A stretch of 64,000 bases of DNA from Microlunatus speluncae (GCF_009299835.1 NZ_VKCZ01000019.1:558001-622000); one strand, 5' to 3'; shown: positions 43,301 through 52,054, counted from the first letter of the stretch. Numbers and translations: made by a program. The notes: generated by a model from the letters alone, not told the origin.

Positions 43301-46067
43301 GGAGGCCATGCCTGTTGGTGCCGACGAGCCAGAGGCTCCAGTGGCGCTCGGGCAGGATCCTGAGCCGCCGTCCCCCTTCGCTTCAATATCCCGCACCATG
43401 TCGAAGTCCAGCGCGATGCAGTCGTATCTCGCTGATTTTGTTCCCAGATTTATCGAGAGGACGAAGACCTCTAAGCAGTACAATAGCGTGTACCGGGGGT
43501 CGCATGCCGATCCGCGGAATAGCGCTGGATTTCGGTCCGCCTGGAAGGAAATCACATATCCGGTCGTTGCGAGACGATCCAAGGGCGCTTATCTCTGGGA
43601 TCTAGATGGAAACCGCTACATCGATATCACGATGTCATTTGGTGTGGCAATGTTCGGGCATTCTCCTTCCTTCGTCCATCGCGCCGTAGGAGACCGGCTT
43701 GCTCTCGGTCTCTCTCTCGGTACTCAGAGCGATCTCGCTGGACCTGTCGCCGAACGATTGTGTCGCATGGTCGGGTTTGAGCGTGCTGTGTTTACGAATT
43801 CTGGGACTGAGGCAGTGATGACCGCGGTGCGACTGGCGCGAGCGGCGACCCGCAGGGATCGGATTGCGATTTTCAGAGGGTCTTACCACGGTGGATTTGA
43901 TGGTGTGCTTGCTCGCGCCTCGGGTAGCGTGGGCTCTGCCCCAATATCCCTTGGAGTGCCACGGTCGATGGTCCAGGACGTGATAGTCCTCGACTACGGA
44001 TCTGACGAGGCTCTTGAATGGCTTGAACGAAACGGCGAGAATCTTGCGTGCGTCCTAGCGGAGCCAGTTCAGAGCCGTAATCCGTCACTCCAGCCTGTGC
44101 AATTCCTGCGCGATGTTCGACGGATTACGCGAGATACAGGTACTCTGCTGGTTCTCGACGAGATGATTACCGGCTTTCGAGCCGATCAGGGGGGCGTGAA
44201 TTCGCTCTGGGGAATCGACGCGGACGTGGTCGCCTATGGGAAGGTCTTGGGCGGTGGACTTCCGATTGGAGCTGTGGTTGGTCGTGCTGCGGTGCTGGAT
44301 CTCATTGACGGTGGCGGCTGGCGTTATGGTGATTCCAGCGTACCGGAGCGCGACCTCATATTCTTTGCTGGGACGTTCTGCAAGCATCCACTGGCAATGG
44401 CCGCAGCGAATGCCGTGCTGGAACACCTCGAACGAGAAGGTCCCGAGCTTCAGCGTGCGCTTACGGATAAAACTAAGAATTTGGTCGACCGTATCAAGGC
44501 TGGTCTAAGCCCTCTCGGCAGTCCGGTTACTGTGGCCGCGTTCGCTTCGCAGTTCCGACTTACACCTAACGCGCGGGAGAACACTGGCGAGCTGTATAGT
44601 AAGGCGCTCGTGCATCGGGGCGTCTACGCTTGGGAAGGACGTACTTCCTTTCTAAGTACGGCGCATACTCAGGAGGACGTCGACTCGATCGTTGATTCAG
44701 TCGTCGAGGCAGCGACCGACCTCCACAGTTGCCAGCTACTTCGCTCAGTCTCATTCACAGTCGCGCCGGACCCAGATTGGTTCAGTTTGCGCGATGAGCA
44801 GCGACTGTTGTGGCTCGGAATGGAAATGCGTGAGGATGCCACCGCCACATACAACGAGGTCTTGACGATTGCGCTACGTGGGTACTTGCGTGGTGACATC
44901 CTACGCGACGCTATACGAGTTGTTGTTAGCCGCCACGAGGCTCTCCGAACGAGGGTTCATCCGGAAGGCGATCGCCAGACTATCGCCGATATTGCCGAGG
45001 TAGAGGTCGAAGAGATCGCAATCGGAGACGGCGACCGGCGTTGGGATCGAGCGGCTGCTGCGGTTGCGGGACTTCGCGCCAGACCGTTTGACCTTGTACA
45101 AGGGCCGGTCGTCCGAGCTGCGTGGATCACCCTTCGCAATGACGAACATGCTATTGTGGTAGTTGCACCACATCTGGTTGTAGATGGTTGGTCAATTGCA
45201 GTGCTTCGTCGGGAGACCGTTGCCGCATACGATGCGCTGGCGCACGGCCGTAGGATGCCGTTGGATCCAGCTCCATCATTCCGCTCGTTCGTCGCCGCAG
45301 AGCAATCCCTCGCCACCGATGTCGGGAGTCGGAGCTACTGGCAGAAGCAACTCGACAAGATTGATCCCCAACCGATGTTTCGAACTAGTCGATTGCGCAC
45401 ATATGAGCGGCGCCGGCTGAGCCGCAACCTAGACAAAGTCTTCGCAGCTCGGATTCGGCAGAGCTGTGCCACTCTTTCGATCACTCCCTATAGCTTGGGC
45501 TTGGCCGCGTGGTTCGTGGCGATCGCGAGTGCAACCGGTCGACGAGATGTGACGGTCGCGGGGAAGTTTGCGGGACAGCCACGGCAAGGGACGTTGGGTT
45601 TGGTCGGATACTGCTTGAAAGTCTTGCCGATGCGCTTGAACGTACCGTTGGACGCCTCGGTGCGTGGACTGGCCAAGGCCGTCGACATCGGAGTACGAGA
45701 GGCGCAGGAGCACTGGTCGATGCCTGAATCCGAGATCATCGAGACATACTGGTCGACGCGGGAGCGTGGTTCGGCGCCTTTCGGGGGCGTAACATTCGAG
45801 TTCGAACGTCTCGAGCGGCAGTCTGTGCCACATGGAATGCAGGACGCAGGCGTCGACCTCGCCGGGCTCGATCTAACCAAATGGGATGCCTCGATGGTCC
45901 TAGTAGACATCGGCGACGGAATGATCGCCGACCTGACCCTGAGCCCAGTGGTGATCACTGACAATGAAGGCGCAGATCTGCTAGCTTCCTATGTGGCCTT
46001 GCTCGATGATGCATGTCGTGATCCGGCTCCGGCGATCGGCACTCCGACTCGAACGCCCACCTCGTGA
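40356..46067 (+). CDS. Hybrid PKS-aminotransferase-condensation protein, KS-AT-ACP-AMT-C
   Basis: A 1903-residue protein. KS (about 5-425): Cys179 in VQTGCSSSL, His in EAHGTGT and NVGHLGNAAG. AT (525-815): Ser615 in GHSIGE, and HAFH at 710-713, which indicates malonyl-CoA. ACP (900-965): Ser934 in GLESLSL. PLP class-III aminotransferase (1030-1440): Lys1296 in AYGKVLGGG. C domain (1455-1895): PHLVVDG, second His1606 and Asp1610 kept, first His replaced by Pro. No KR, so the beta-keto chain should be aminated, giving a beta-amino acyl unit as in mycosubtilin MycA, iturin ItuA and microcystin McyE. The GTG start at 40356 follows AAGGGGAGAG and overlaps the NRPS stop, coupling the two. The C domain has no acceptor A-T in cis. 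Confidence 0.93.
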   Translation: MSTESNGIAIIGIALRLPGADTVDQFWGNLTNGLECITVFSKEELRRAGVPDAVADDPSYVPAAAIPRDVSGFDLDLFGMNRSDAEVLDPQHRLFMECAWEALENAGVMAEDGDRRTGVFGACDMNTYLPAVIAPQLPVDAGPARAFQVEISNDKDFLATRTAYKLDLRGPALSVQTGCSSSLVAIHLACESLLSNACDTAIAGGSRVHVPLTEGHLHHEGGVAAAEPHCRAFDADASGTIRGSGAAVVVLKRTEDALADGDRIYATILGSAINNDGSAKVGFTAPSVSGQRDVIREALAVAGVAPSAVSYVEAHGTGTVLGDPIEIEALSDALELRRPNRMTCMISAVKPNVGHLGNAAGVVGLIKAALAIEREVIPGTPNFSSPNPEFHVNGSAIAFSARPTTWKRTATSRVAGVSSFGIGGTNCHVVLGEPPIVADDRPVANGPELLVLSAATPTALMTSARRLADSLDSTVERIDDTSHTLRHGRRALNFRWSTVVSSTADAVTQLRGIPVGREAEGSSVCFLLPGQGAELAGMGQFLRQRFETFDRDLASAAAILSEFDINLDEFLRTCIPPVDLPRTAVVQPALLAVGVATARLWMSWGVHPSAVIGHSIGEVAAAVVAGIMSFEDGLRVAALRGRALGALPAGGMVAVRASPSVVAPLLRDLSISAYNGPNATVVGGRLRSLVAFEADLHNRSIPFVRLDVNHAFHTEDAGSADEQLQQIFSQVALAQPQVPCFSNISGAALTDEEAQSPTYWSQQARMPVQLSSCLTSVGATLFIEMGPGETMTGAVRGHSGLAKSLPSLGRTPATEQARILATAGEAWCAGVGVDVSTMNRSNIDLRTVRLPTYPFERTPCWFGERSAASALPHPSGPGAAENLARPNGLGAAKNVEPLADSIEECVIATVSDVLGVPPHEVSVDLTFVEQGLESLSLLEISERIRARYGVRTSLAELLDSVTSVAALVRRISETSPNARIGREAMPVGADEPEAPVALGQDPEPPSPFASISRTMSKSSAMQSYLADFVPRFIERTKTSKQYNSVYRGSHADPRNSAGFRSAWKEITYPVVARRSKGAYLWDLDGNRYIDITMSFGVAMFGHSPSFVHRAVGDRLALGLSLGTQSDLAGPVAERLCRMVGFERAVFTNSGTEAVMTAVRLARAATRRDRIAIFRGSYHGGFDGVLARASGSVGSAPISLGVPRSMVQDVIVLDYGSDEALEWLERNGENLACVLAEPVQSRNPSLQPVQFLRDVRRITRDTGTLLVLDEMITGFRADQGGVNSLWGIDADVVAYGKVLGGGLPIGAVVGRAAVLDLIDGGGWRYGDSSVPERDLIFFAGTFCKHPLAMAAANAVLEHLEREGPELQRALTDKTKNLVDRIKAGLSPLGSPVTVAAFASQFRLTPNARENTGELYSKALVHRGVYAWEGRTSFLSTAHTQEDVDSIVDSVVEAATDLHSCQLLRSVSFTVAPDPDWFSLRDEQRLLWLGMEMREDATATYNEVLTIALRGYLRGDILRDAIRVVVSRHEALRTRVHPEGDRQTIADIAEVEVEEIAIGDGDRRWDRAAAAVAGLRARPFDLVQGPVVRAAWITLRNDEHAIVVVAPHLVVDGWSIAVLRRETVAAYDALAHGRRMPLDPAPSFRSFVAAEQSLATDVGSRSYWQKQLDKIDPQPMFRTSRLRTYERRRLSRNLDKVFAARIRQSCATLSITPYSLGLAAWFVAIASATGRRDVTVAGKFAGQPRQGTLGLVGYCLKVLPMRLNVPLDASVRGLAKAVDIGVREAQEHWSMPESEIIETYWSTRERGSAPFGGVTFEFERLERQSVPHGMQDAGVDLAGLDLTKWDASMVLVDIGDGMIADLTLSPVVITDNEGADLLASYVALLDDACRDPAPAIGTPTRTPTS

Positions 46068-46077
46068 TGCGGCGACG

Positions 46078-46767
46078 ATGCTGACACCAATCGAGGAATC
46101 ATACTCTGATTGTCCGCGTCTGTTCTGCCTCCCATTCGCGGGCGGATCAGGCTCAGGATATCGACATTGGGGCACCCTCACCAACGACGTCACTATCGTG
46201 CCCGTACGGCTCCCTGGGCGCGAAGGTCGAATCCTAGAGCCCATTCCGGACCGGGTTGAGACGCTCGTCGAACAGCTAGTTGTTGAACTGCGATCGATGC
46301 TTGACGGTCCTTTTGGCGTGTACGGCCACAGTTTCGGCGCTATCGTCGCGTTCGAACTCGCAAGGAAGTTGGAACGGCAGGGGTTTAGTCCACGTCGTCT
46401 CATCGTAGCCGGAAGAGCAGTACCTGATGATGCGTCAATAGGCTCCTACGATGCACTCGCCGCGCCAGCAGCCGAGCTTTTCAGGGGTCTCGAACGGGAG
46501 CTCGTCGAGGTACTGAGACCTGCGTGGGAGGGAGATATGGTGATGAGTACGGCCTACCGGTACAGTGGTAGCACACAAGTGCATTGCCCGATATCGGCGT
46601 ACTTCGGCATGTCGGATCCGTGGGATGGCGAATCGTCCATGTCTGGGTGGAAGTTTGCTACAACTGGTGAGTTTGCGATGCGCGGGTTCCCCGGTTCGCA
46701 TATGTTCGCGTTTGATGAGAGTCCGAAAGCCGTCATTGCGGCTCTTGTCGAGGATATCGGAACGTGA
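46078..46767 (+). CDS. Type II thioesterase (first of two)
   Basis: A 229-residue alpha/beta-hydrolase of the TE-II family. FCLPFAGGSGSGYRHW is the N-terminal oxyanion region, VYGHSFGAIVAFELARKLER carries the nucleophile Ser, and GSHMFAF supplies the catalytic His. Such enzymes remove stalled or wrong acyl groups from carrier domains; some release the product. The ATG at 46078 is 10 bp after the PKS stop; an upstream start would lie inside the PKS gene. With no TE domain on the assembly line, one of the two TE-II proteins may act in product release. Confidence 0.9.
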   Translation: MLTPIEESYSDCPRLFCLPFAGGSGSGYRHWGTLTNDVTIVPVRLPGREGRILEPIPDRVETLVEQLVVELRSMLDGPFGVYGHSFGAIVAFELARKLERQGFSPRRLIVAGRAVPDDASIGSYDALAAPAAELFRGLERELVEVLRPAWEGDMVMSTAYRYSGSTQVHCPISAYFGMSDPWDGESSMSGWKFATTGEFAMRGFPGSHMFAFDESPKAVIAALVEDIGT

Positions 46768-46882
46768 GTGGTTGCGTGCAGTTGCGGAATGGTCATAACT
46801 TTCGTGAATGTTGGGACCGGCGTTCGATCGAAGTATTGACGCGCAGTGTGTTGATTGCTCCTGACCTTCATTGTGGACCCCG

Positions 46883-47656
46883 ATGATGCCCAGTAGCTCA
46901 CCCAGAAGATCCCGGTTGACGACGCCGTGGTTGCACGGGCCCGTGGAACCTGTTGGAGACGGCATCAGGCTCTTCTGTATTCCGTACGCGGGTGGCAGTG
47001 CGACACCGTACCTTACGTGGCGCTCGAAGCTGCCGCAAATAGACCTGCAGCCAGTGCGTCTCCCTGGTCGGCTAGAGAGGGCGTCGGAACCTCAGATCCG
47101 TCGCCTCCCGGCCTTGGTTAATGCGCTTGCGGAGGCCCTTGCCCCATTTGCGAGCGAGTCTTTTGCAATCTTTGGCCATAGTATGGGAGCACTGGTTGCC
47201 CTCGAACTCGCCCGACGGTTCGAGGCGCGGGGTCGGCCTCCGACCCATGTATTCGTGAGCGGTCATCCATCTCCGGAACAGCCATGGCGAATAGAAACAG
47301 GGTTGCACCTCGCTCCCGAAGCCAGCATTATTGAATTCCTAAGAGGACTTCTCGGCACGCCAGAGGAATTGCTACAGGATCCAGAAACACGTGCCTTGAT
47401 TGTATCTTCCATGCGCGGTGATCTTGAGCTCGTTGAGACATACAACTATGTCGTTGAACCCCGGTTAGCGTGTGCGGTTACGACACTATATGGCGCGGAT
47501 GACGCAACTATAGACCAAGTGGCGGGTTGGAAGGACGTAACTTCAGGACCGTGGTCGTGCTACGCCTTCGCCGGTGGCCATTTCTTTCCCTTCGGCGAGA
47601 GTCGCGACGATGTATTAGCAACAATCGCCACTACGCTCAGCAGGCCGGGCTCATAG
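46883..47656 (+). CDS. Type II thioesterase (second of two)
   Basis: A 257-residue TE-II protein with FCIPYAGGSATPYLTW, the nucleophile motif IFGHSMGALVALELARRFE and the His segment GGHFFPF. It is only moderately similar to its neighbour, so it is not a fresh duplicate. The ATG at 46883 (or 46886) is used; a TTG at 46871 is possible. Its last six bases overlap the 3' end of the convergent JmjC-like gene. Having two TE-II enzymes suggests one edits and the other off-loads the chain. Confidence 0.9.
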   Translation: MMPSSSPRRSRLTTPWLHGPVEPVGDGIRLFCIPYAGGSATPYLTWRSKLPQIDLQPVRLPGRLERASEPQIRRLPALVNALAEALAPFASESFAIFGHSMGALVALELARRFEARGRPPTHVFVSGHPSPEQPWRIETGLHLAPEASIIEFLRGLLGTPEELLQDPETRALIVSSMRGDLELVETYNYVVEPRLACAVTTLYGADDATIDQVAGWKDVTSGPWSCYAFAGGHFFPFGESRDDVLATIATTLSRPGS

Positions 47657-49675
47657 CAACATCCAAGGTGGCTTGGCGCAGTCGAGGCCAGTCGTCCCCA
47701 CAACCTCAACGGAGATTGGCGATGGTGTGCCCAACTCGCTCCAACGGAATCGAGCGTACTGGCGCGTGTGTCCAGTTACAAGTTCTCGAGAGTCGGGCCC
47801 CGTGAATTCTTCAAGATCGGCGAGGATGTCGGAAACCAATATCTGCGTATCCGCGGGCCGGCCGTCTGGCTCTTTGGCACTTCTCTCGAGGTACTCAACG
47901 AGTTCCTTGCCCAGCAGGGTCAGTCCCTGCGGGATCGATCTGGATGCATCTAGTTCGGCTATCAGTGCTCGTAGACTGGGCGAACGGTGGAATGCATTTC
48001 CAATTGACAGGTTGTAGCGTGCTATGGCAATTTGAGCCGCGATTCGGCCGAAATCCGTATTGGTGCCGTTCCAGGAGCCTGTGTATGGGCTAGGCGGTCC
48101 CGGCGGGACAACGCCAATTCGCTCAAGCAGGTCTACGGATAAACGCGCCCTTTCCCCGACCAGCGCGACCGAAATGTCATCCACGTCCCAATCTGACTGC
48201 ACGACTGCAATTCCGGCGCGTCCGGCTGCGAGACGCGCCTGTTCGCTTGTCGCAACGGCTGAAACTCCTGTTGCAATGCGAGATATGGAGGCATGGAACC
48301 CGGGCATGACTGCCTCAATCTTCTCGATCGCCTGGTGGACCTGGTTCACAAAGTTTACCTCGGCCGGGATGGTGGCGAGCGCATCTCGCCACACCGAAAG
48401 TTCTGTAGTGTTGGCGACTGTCCGGCCACAGCTTCGGGCGGCTTCGATCCACGATTGTAGGCTGGTTACTGCATGCCTCCGGTTAAACGCGAGCAGATCC
48501 GCCCGAAATCTGGAAGTGGCCTCGACCATCGTCGCATTGGGTGCAGCCTTGAGTAGTTGAGACAGGTCCATCTGGTCGACGCTATCCCGGCACTCGGTCC
48601 ATTGCGCTCTGTCCGAGGCCATCCACCATTCTCTCGGTCCGAGCGCCAGCAACGCGAGGAACCTCTGAATGTGTACCAGCGCGAAAGCATCAACAATCGA
48701 GCCATCTTGGGAAGCTGCCGGGTGTGAGACTTCGCCGATGCTCAGACCGGTGGTGGAAATCGAATGATCGACCGACGCCATGTGCATCGGCTCAGAGGTC
48801 GATTCGCCAACCGTATTCTGTCGGAGCAGCACGGCGTGGCGCCTTGACGCTGTGGCAGCGACACCTGTTTGTGCGAGCGTACTGAGTTCGAAACCCGCTC
48901 TTGAAGGACACTCCAGTGCTCGGTGAACTTCCGCTGCGCCGAGCCTCATAGCGGCTTCAACACGCTCCTGACTATGTTCCTCCACGGGCAGAGGAAGAGG
49001 ATCGTGGGATGTTTCTAGATCACCGAGAGATCGCTCGATCCCGGCTAGCAAGGCTTGGCTCGGTAATAGAGCTTTTAAGCTAATGGACAACATAAGCCCG
49101 GGACCAGCCGGGCGGACCGCGTGGCCCCAATAGACCGGCAGATAGAGGAGATCTCCAGGTTCAACCGTGACATCAACTACGTTCGAGCCGTCTACCGGTG
49201 TTGCAACCTCTCCGTACCCGGGTGTTCGTAACACTCGTCTGCGCAGTTCGTGGGAAGTTAGGTTGGCAGTCGACCAAAGTTTCCATTGCTTGGCGCCCCA
49301 TAGCTGTGTCACAAAATTGTCGACCTGGTCGAAATGTGGCCCCGAGGTGACCCACGATCCACTTTCTCGATTACGCACGAGCGCAAGTTCAGTGTGGTCC
49401 CACTGGAAGTCGCTGCGCAGTCGCTGGCAGAACTCTGCCATCGGCTGATTGAGGCATTCTGCGTTGCCGATGTAGCTCGTGGTTCCGATGCGTCCCACCG
49501 AGCCGGTACGCCATGAGGCCGGGACTCGGTCGTTGTCGTTCTCGAATACATCGAGCAGACCTTCGTCCACCAAGTCAGCAAGCTGGCCAGCTGCACCACG
49601 CAGGACAAGTGGTTGGCGCCTCCAGTAGTGGCTGAAAAAGTCATCCGGAAGTACATCGCGTACCGAGTAGTCCAA
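47651..49675 (-). CDS. Large JmjC/cupin-like oxygenase with an extra C-terminal domain
   Basis: A 674-residue protein. Residues about 1-250 form a Cupin_4/JmjC-type oxygenase: HFD in SGPHFDQVDNFVTQLWG and the distal His in LPVYWGHAVRPAG give the Fe(II) triad, as in ROXA/No66-type and peptide hydroxylases. Residues 330-640 are a helical domain I do not recognise with certainty. Its segment DDISVALVGERARLSVDLLE resembles the layout of 'HExxH' peptide-modification domains, but G-E-R-A-R stands where HExxH would be, so it would not bind metal. Probably a hydroxylase acting on a carrier-bound or peptide substrate. The start is TTG 49675 with AGGAG nine bases before. Divergent from the SyrP-like gene. 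Confidence 0.72.
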   Translation of the reverse strand: MDYSVRDVLPDDFFSHYWRRQPLVLRGAAGQLADLVDEGLLDVFENDNDRVPASWRTGSVGRIGTTSYIGNAECLNQPMAEFCQRLRSDFQWDHTELALVRNRESGSWVTSGPHFDQVDNFVTQLWGAKQWKLWSTANLTSHELRRRVLRTPGYGEVATPVDGSNVVDVTVEPGDLLYLPVYWGHAVRPAGPGLMLSISLKALLPSQALLAGIERSLGDLETSHDPLPLPVEEHSQERVEAAMRLGAAEVHRALECPSRAGFELSTLAQTGVAATASRRHAVLLRQNTVGESTSEPMHMASVDHSISTTGLSIGEVSHPAASQDGSIVDAFALVHIQRFLALLALGPREWWMASDRAQWTECRDSVDQMDLSQLLKAAPNATMVEATSRFRADLLAFNRRHAVTSLQSWIEAARSCGRTVANTTELSVWRDALATIPAEVNFVNQVHQAIEKIEAVMPGFHASISRIATGVSAVATSEQARLAAGRAGIAVVQSDWDVDDISVALVGERARLSVDLLERIGVVPPGPPSPYTGSWNGTNTDFGRIAAQIAIARYNLSIGNAFHRSPSLRALIAELDASRSIPQGLTLLGKELVEYLERSAKEPDGRPADTQILVSDILADLEEFTGPDSRELVTGHTRQYARFRWSELGTPSPISVEVVGTTGLDCAKPPWMLL

Positions 49676-49768
49676 TGGTCTCAGCTCCTAGCTGCGGCGG
49701 TTGTCGAGCACCCGACTCATGCGTCATCCTAGCGGGTACAGTCAGTGTGGCTCAACGTAGGAGGACAT

Positions 49769-50746
49769 GTGCCGGACGCGACTATTTCCATCGTTGGTGG
49801 GCTTCCAGCGGTCGTCTCGGCGCGCGGTGACGCCATTCTTGACGACATGAAAGGCTCGGCGAAGACGCTGGAGCGTCTACTCCTTCGGCATGGCGCGTTG
49901 CTGTTGCGAGGTTTTGTCCCAAGTAGTGAGCAAGACGGTCTTTCGGTATTTAGGCGGTTTGTCGAAGCATTTTCCGGACCAATATTGCCATATCGGGAAC
50001 GGAGCTCGCCGCGTAGCGAGATTGCAGGGAATGTATACACCGCCACGGACCACCCGCCATCGTCCTCGATATTTCTGCACAATGAGCTGTCCTACAGTGA
50101 AATCTTCCCATCTCGACTGCACTTCTTCTGTCAGCGGCCAGCAGACTCCGGCGGGTCTAGCTTGCTTGCAGACTCGAGAGAGGTTTTGGCGAGGGTCCCG
50201 GAAGATCTGCGAACGCGACTTGTGACGGAAGGATATCGCTACGTCCGTCACATGCGATCTGGCATCGGTCTCTCGTGGCAGGACGTCTTTCAGACGTCGG
50301 ACCGAGGAGAAGCGGAGAGCTATTGCAGGGACCGGGACATCGAGCTGACGTGGTTGCCGGACGATGAAGCAAAGACCGTTCAAAGAAGGAATGTGACCCT
50401 CCGCCACCCGGCAACGGGCGAACTGTCATGGTTCAACCACTGCGCGTTCTTTCACGTGTCGACTCTTGGCGCAGAGAATGCAGCTACACTCCGGTCGCTA
50501 TTTACTGAAGATGCGTTGCCCAACAATACTGAGTTCGGCGGTGGAGCCAAGATCTCCGACGACGATTGCTATCGGCTTCGCCAAGCATATCTGGAATCAT
50601 GTGTTGATGTGACGTGGCAACGAGGGGACTTGCTCGTGATTGATAACCTATTGGTTTGCCACGGGCGCACGCCGTTTATCGGTGATCGTCGCATAGCTGT
50701 CGCGATGACGGGATCTACGTCGTGGGACGCTCTGCGGGGACTCTAG
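49769..50746 (+). CDS. SyrP-like TauD/TfdA-family oxygenase (amino acid beta-hydroxylase candidate)
   Basis: A 325-residue Fe(II)/2-oxoglutarate oxygenase. The metal motif HNE sits in FLHNELSYSEIFPSRLHFFC, the distal His in LLVCHGRTPFIGDRRI with the 2OG-binding Arg. The HNE-x-SY signature is that of SyrP, which beta-hydroxylates Asp on a carrier domain during syringomycin synthesis. An Asp-coded MbtH-A-T protein lies in the same locus, so carrier-bound aspartate is a reasonable substrate (inference). The GTG at 49769 has a perfect AGGAGG at 49759-49764; an earlier GTG at 49745 does not. Confidence 0.87.
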   Translation: MPDATISIVGGLPAVVSARGDAILDDMKGSAKTLERLLLRHGALLLRGFVPSSEQDGLSVFRRFVEAFSGPILPYRERSSPRSEIAGNVYTATDHPPSSSIFLHNELSYSEIFPSRLHFFCQRPADSGGSSLLADSREVLARVPEDLRTRLVTEGYRYVRHMRSGIGLSWQDVFQTSDRGEAESYCRDRDIELTWLPDDEAKTVQRRNVTLRHPATGELSWFNHCAFFHVSTLGAENAATLRSLFTEDALPNNTEFGGGAKISDDDCYRLRQAYLESCVDVTWQRGDLLVIDNLLVCHGRTPFIGDRRIAVAMTGSTSWDALRGL

Positions 50747-51116
50747 TGATATGTGTGCCAGGCTCTTTCTCGTCTATGAAGCTGGCACAAAGATTTCGGA
50801 CAGTAGCCTATTCGATTTCTATGTTGCGTTGTGGGCGTTGTGCTTCTTGCCCGTGCCCGTTTCTTGTCGTAGTGGCCTGGCTATCGGGGTCTGCGCGCAG
50901 GGCGACAAATTGGGGGAGGAGGAAGAGATAGCGCGTTTGAAGTGCTTGATATTCGATCGTCGTCGACTGATGCCATCCGGCCCGTCGACAACACTTCCGG
51001 CATTATCAATGACGGGGGCAGTAGGTCATACCGTTGCCCGGCAACCGTAGGCAATGCACCCAGGGCCACCAGAAGGGTCACGGGGCGGGGACGTGTTCGC
51101 ATTCGATAGCGCTCCA
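50747..51116. other. Intergenic stretch, no gene recognised
   Basis: About 370 bp. A 99-codon frame from ATG 50751 (plus) begins four bases after the oxygenase stop, but has no motif or ribosome site. Confidence 0.4.
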
Positions 51117-51374
51117 TCATGGCGGCGCCGAGTGAGCTCGGCCATCACCGTTGCCATCCTCGTGGTCTCCAGTAGCGAGGAATTTCCGAACAGACTTGGG
51201 GCGCATGTCCGTCCAGACCACGTCGATATACGCGAGACAATCAGCCTTCGTGCCTCGCTGGTCGGTGGCTTGCCAACCTGATGGTGGGTCCGTTCCCTCG
51301 GGCCAGATCGAGTACTGTTCCTCATCGTTAACTACAACCATGTAGTTGTGGTCATCATTCGTGAACCTATCCAC
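51117..51374 (-). CDS. Stand-alone MbtH-like protein
   Basis: An 85-residue MbtH protein with the complete signature NDEEQYSIWP, then PPSGW and CLAYIDVVWTDMRP. MbtH proteins bind the large lobe of A domains and are often needed for their solubility or activity. The GTG at 51374 gives the usual N-terminus. It is on the minus strand, 41 bp from the divergent PPTase gene. The locus thus has two MbtH units; only this free copy keeps the full N-x-E-x-Q-x-S-x-W-P motif, so it probably serves the trimodular NRPS. Confidence 0.92.
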   Translation of the reverse strand: MDRFTNDDHNYMVVVNDEEQYSIWPEGTDPPSGWQATDQRGTKADCLAYIDVVWTDMRPKSVRKFLATGDHEDGNGDGRAHSAPP

Positions 51375-51415
51375 TGGCCTAGTCTACAGCATCTCCCATC
51401 ACGTATCGTGGCGGG

Positions 51416-52054
51416 GTGATCGGTATCCTTGCACCGGATGGAGTCGTTGTCGAGGAGGCCAGCCCAGGTGATGAAAACGGCTGGTTGTTCGGCAGTGAGT
51501 TGTCTGCGATTCAGCGCGCAAACAAGAAGCGCAGAAGAGAGTTTACGATCGGGCGGACGTGTGCTCGACGGGCACTCGGCCGGTTAGGGCGTCATCCAGT
51601 CGCAATTGGCATTGGTGAGATGCGTCAGCCCATTTGGCCTACAGGCATAGTGGGTAGTCTCACCCATTGCCATAAATATTGTGCCGCCGCGGTCGCTCCG
51701 GCATCTTGTTTTCTGAGCCTTGGCATCGATGCGGAGTATATTAAGGGAGCCCCCTTTGGTGCTTTAGCGCAGGTCGTCTCCAGAGCTGACCTAGTGAATC
51801 GATCCGAGATCGGGCCGGATGTCGCTCGCCTTCTTGTCTTTAGTGCAAAGGAGGCGCTATTTAAGGCATGGTACCCACTAGGTGGATGGCTAGATTTCTC
51901 CGAGGCTGCGGTTCACATTATTCCAGGTGCCAACTGGCTGTCGTTCGACATCGACAGGTCGGCTCGAATGCGGCTTAGAATTGACGCGAAGTTCTCGGGG
52001 ACGTGGGGGATAAGTGACTCTCACGTATTCGCTGTTGTGGCGGGTAGTGTGTGA
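51416..52054 (+). CDS. 4'-phosphopantetheinyl transferase (Sfp/EntD type)
   Basis: A 212-residue PPTase that would transfer phosphopantetheine from CoA to the Ser of the carrier domains in this locus. Visible motifs: FTIGRTCARRAL (CoA binding), GIVGSLTHCHKYCAAAVA, LGIDAEYI (Mg-binding Asp) and FSAKEALFKAWYPL (the WxxKEAxxK-like helix, with FSAKEAlfKaw). Layout is EntD-like. The start is GTG 51416. A dedicated PPTase supports an independently functioning, transferable cluster. Confidence 0.92.
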   Translation: MIGILAPDGVVVEEASPGDENGWLFGSELSAIQRANKKRRREFTIGRTCARRALGRLGRHPVAIGIGEMRQPIWPTGIVGSLTHCHKYCAAAVAPASCFLSLGIDAEYIKGAPFGALAQVVSRADLVNRSEIGPDVARLLVFSAKEALFKAWYPLGGWLDFSEAAVHIIPGANWLSFDIDRSARMRLRIDAKFSGTWGISDSHVFAVVAGSV

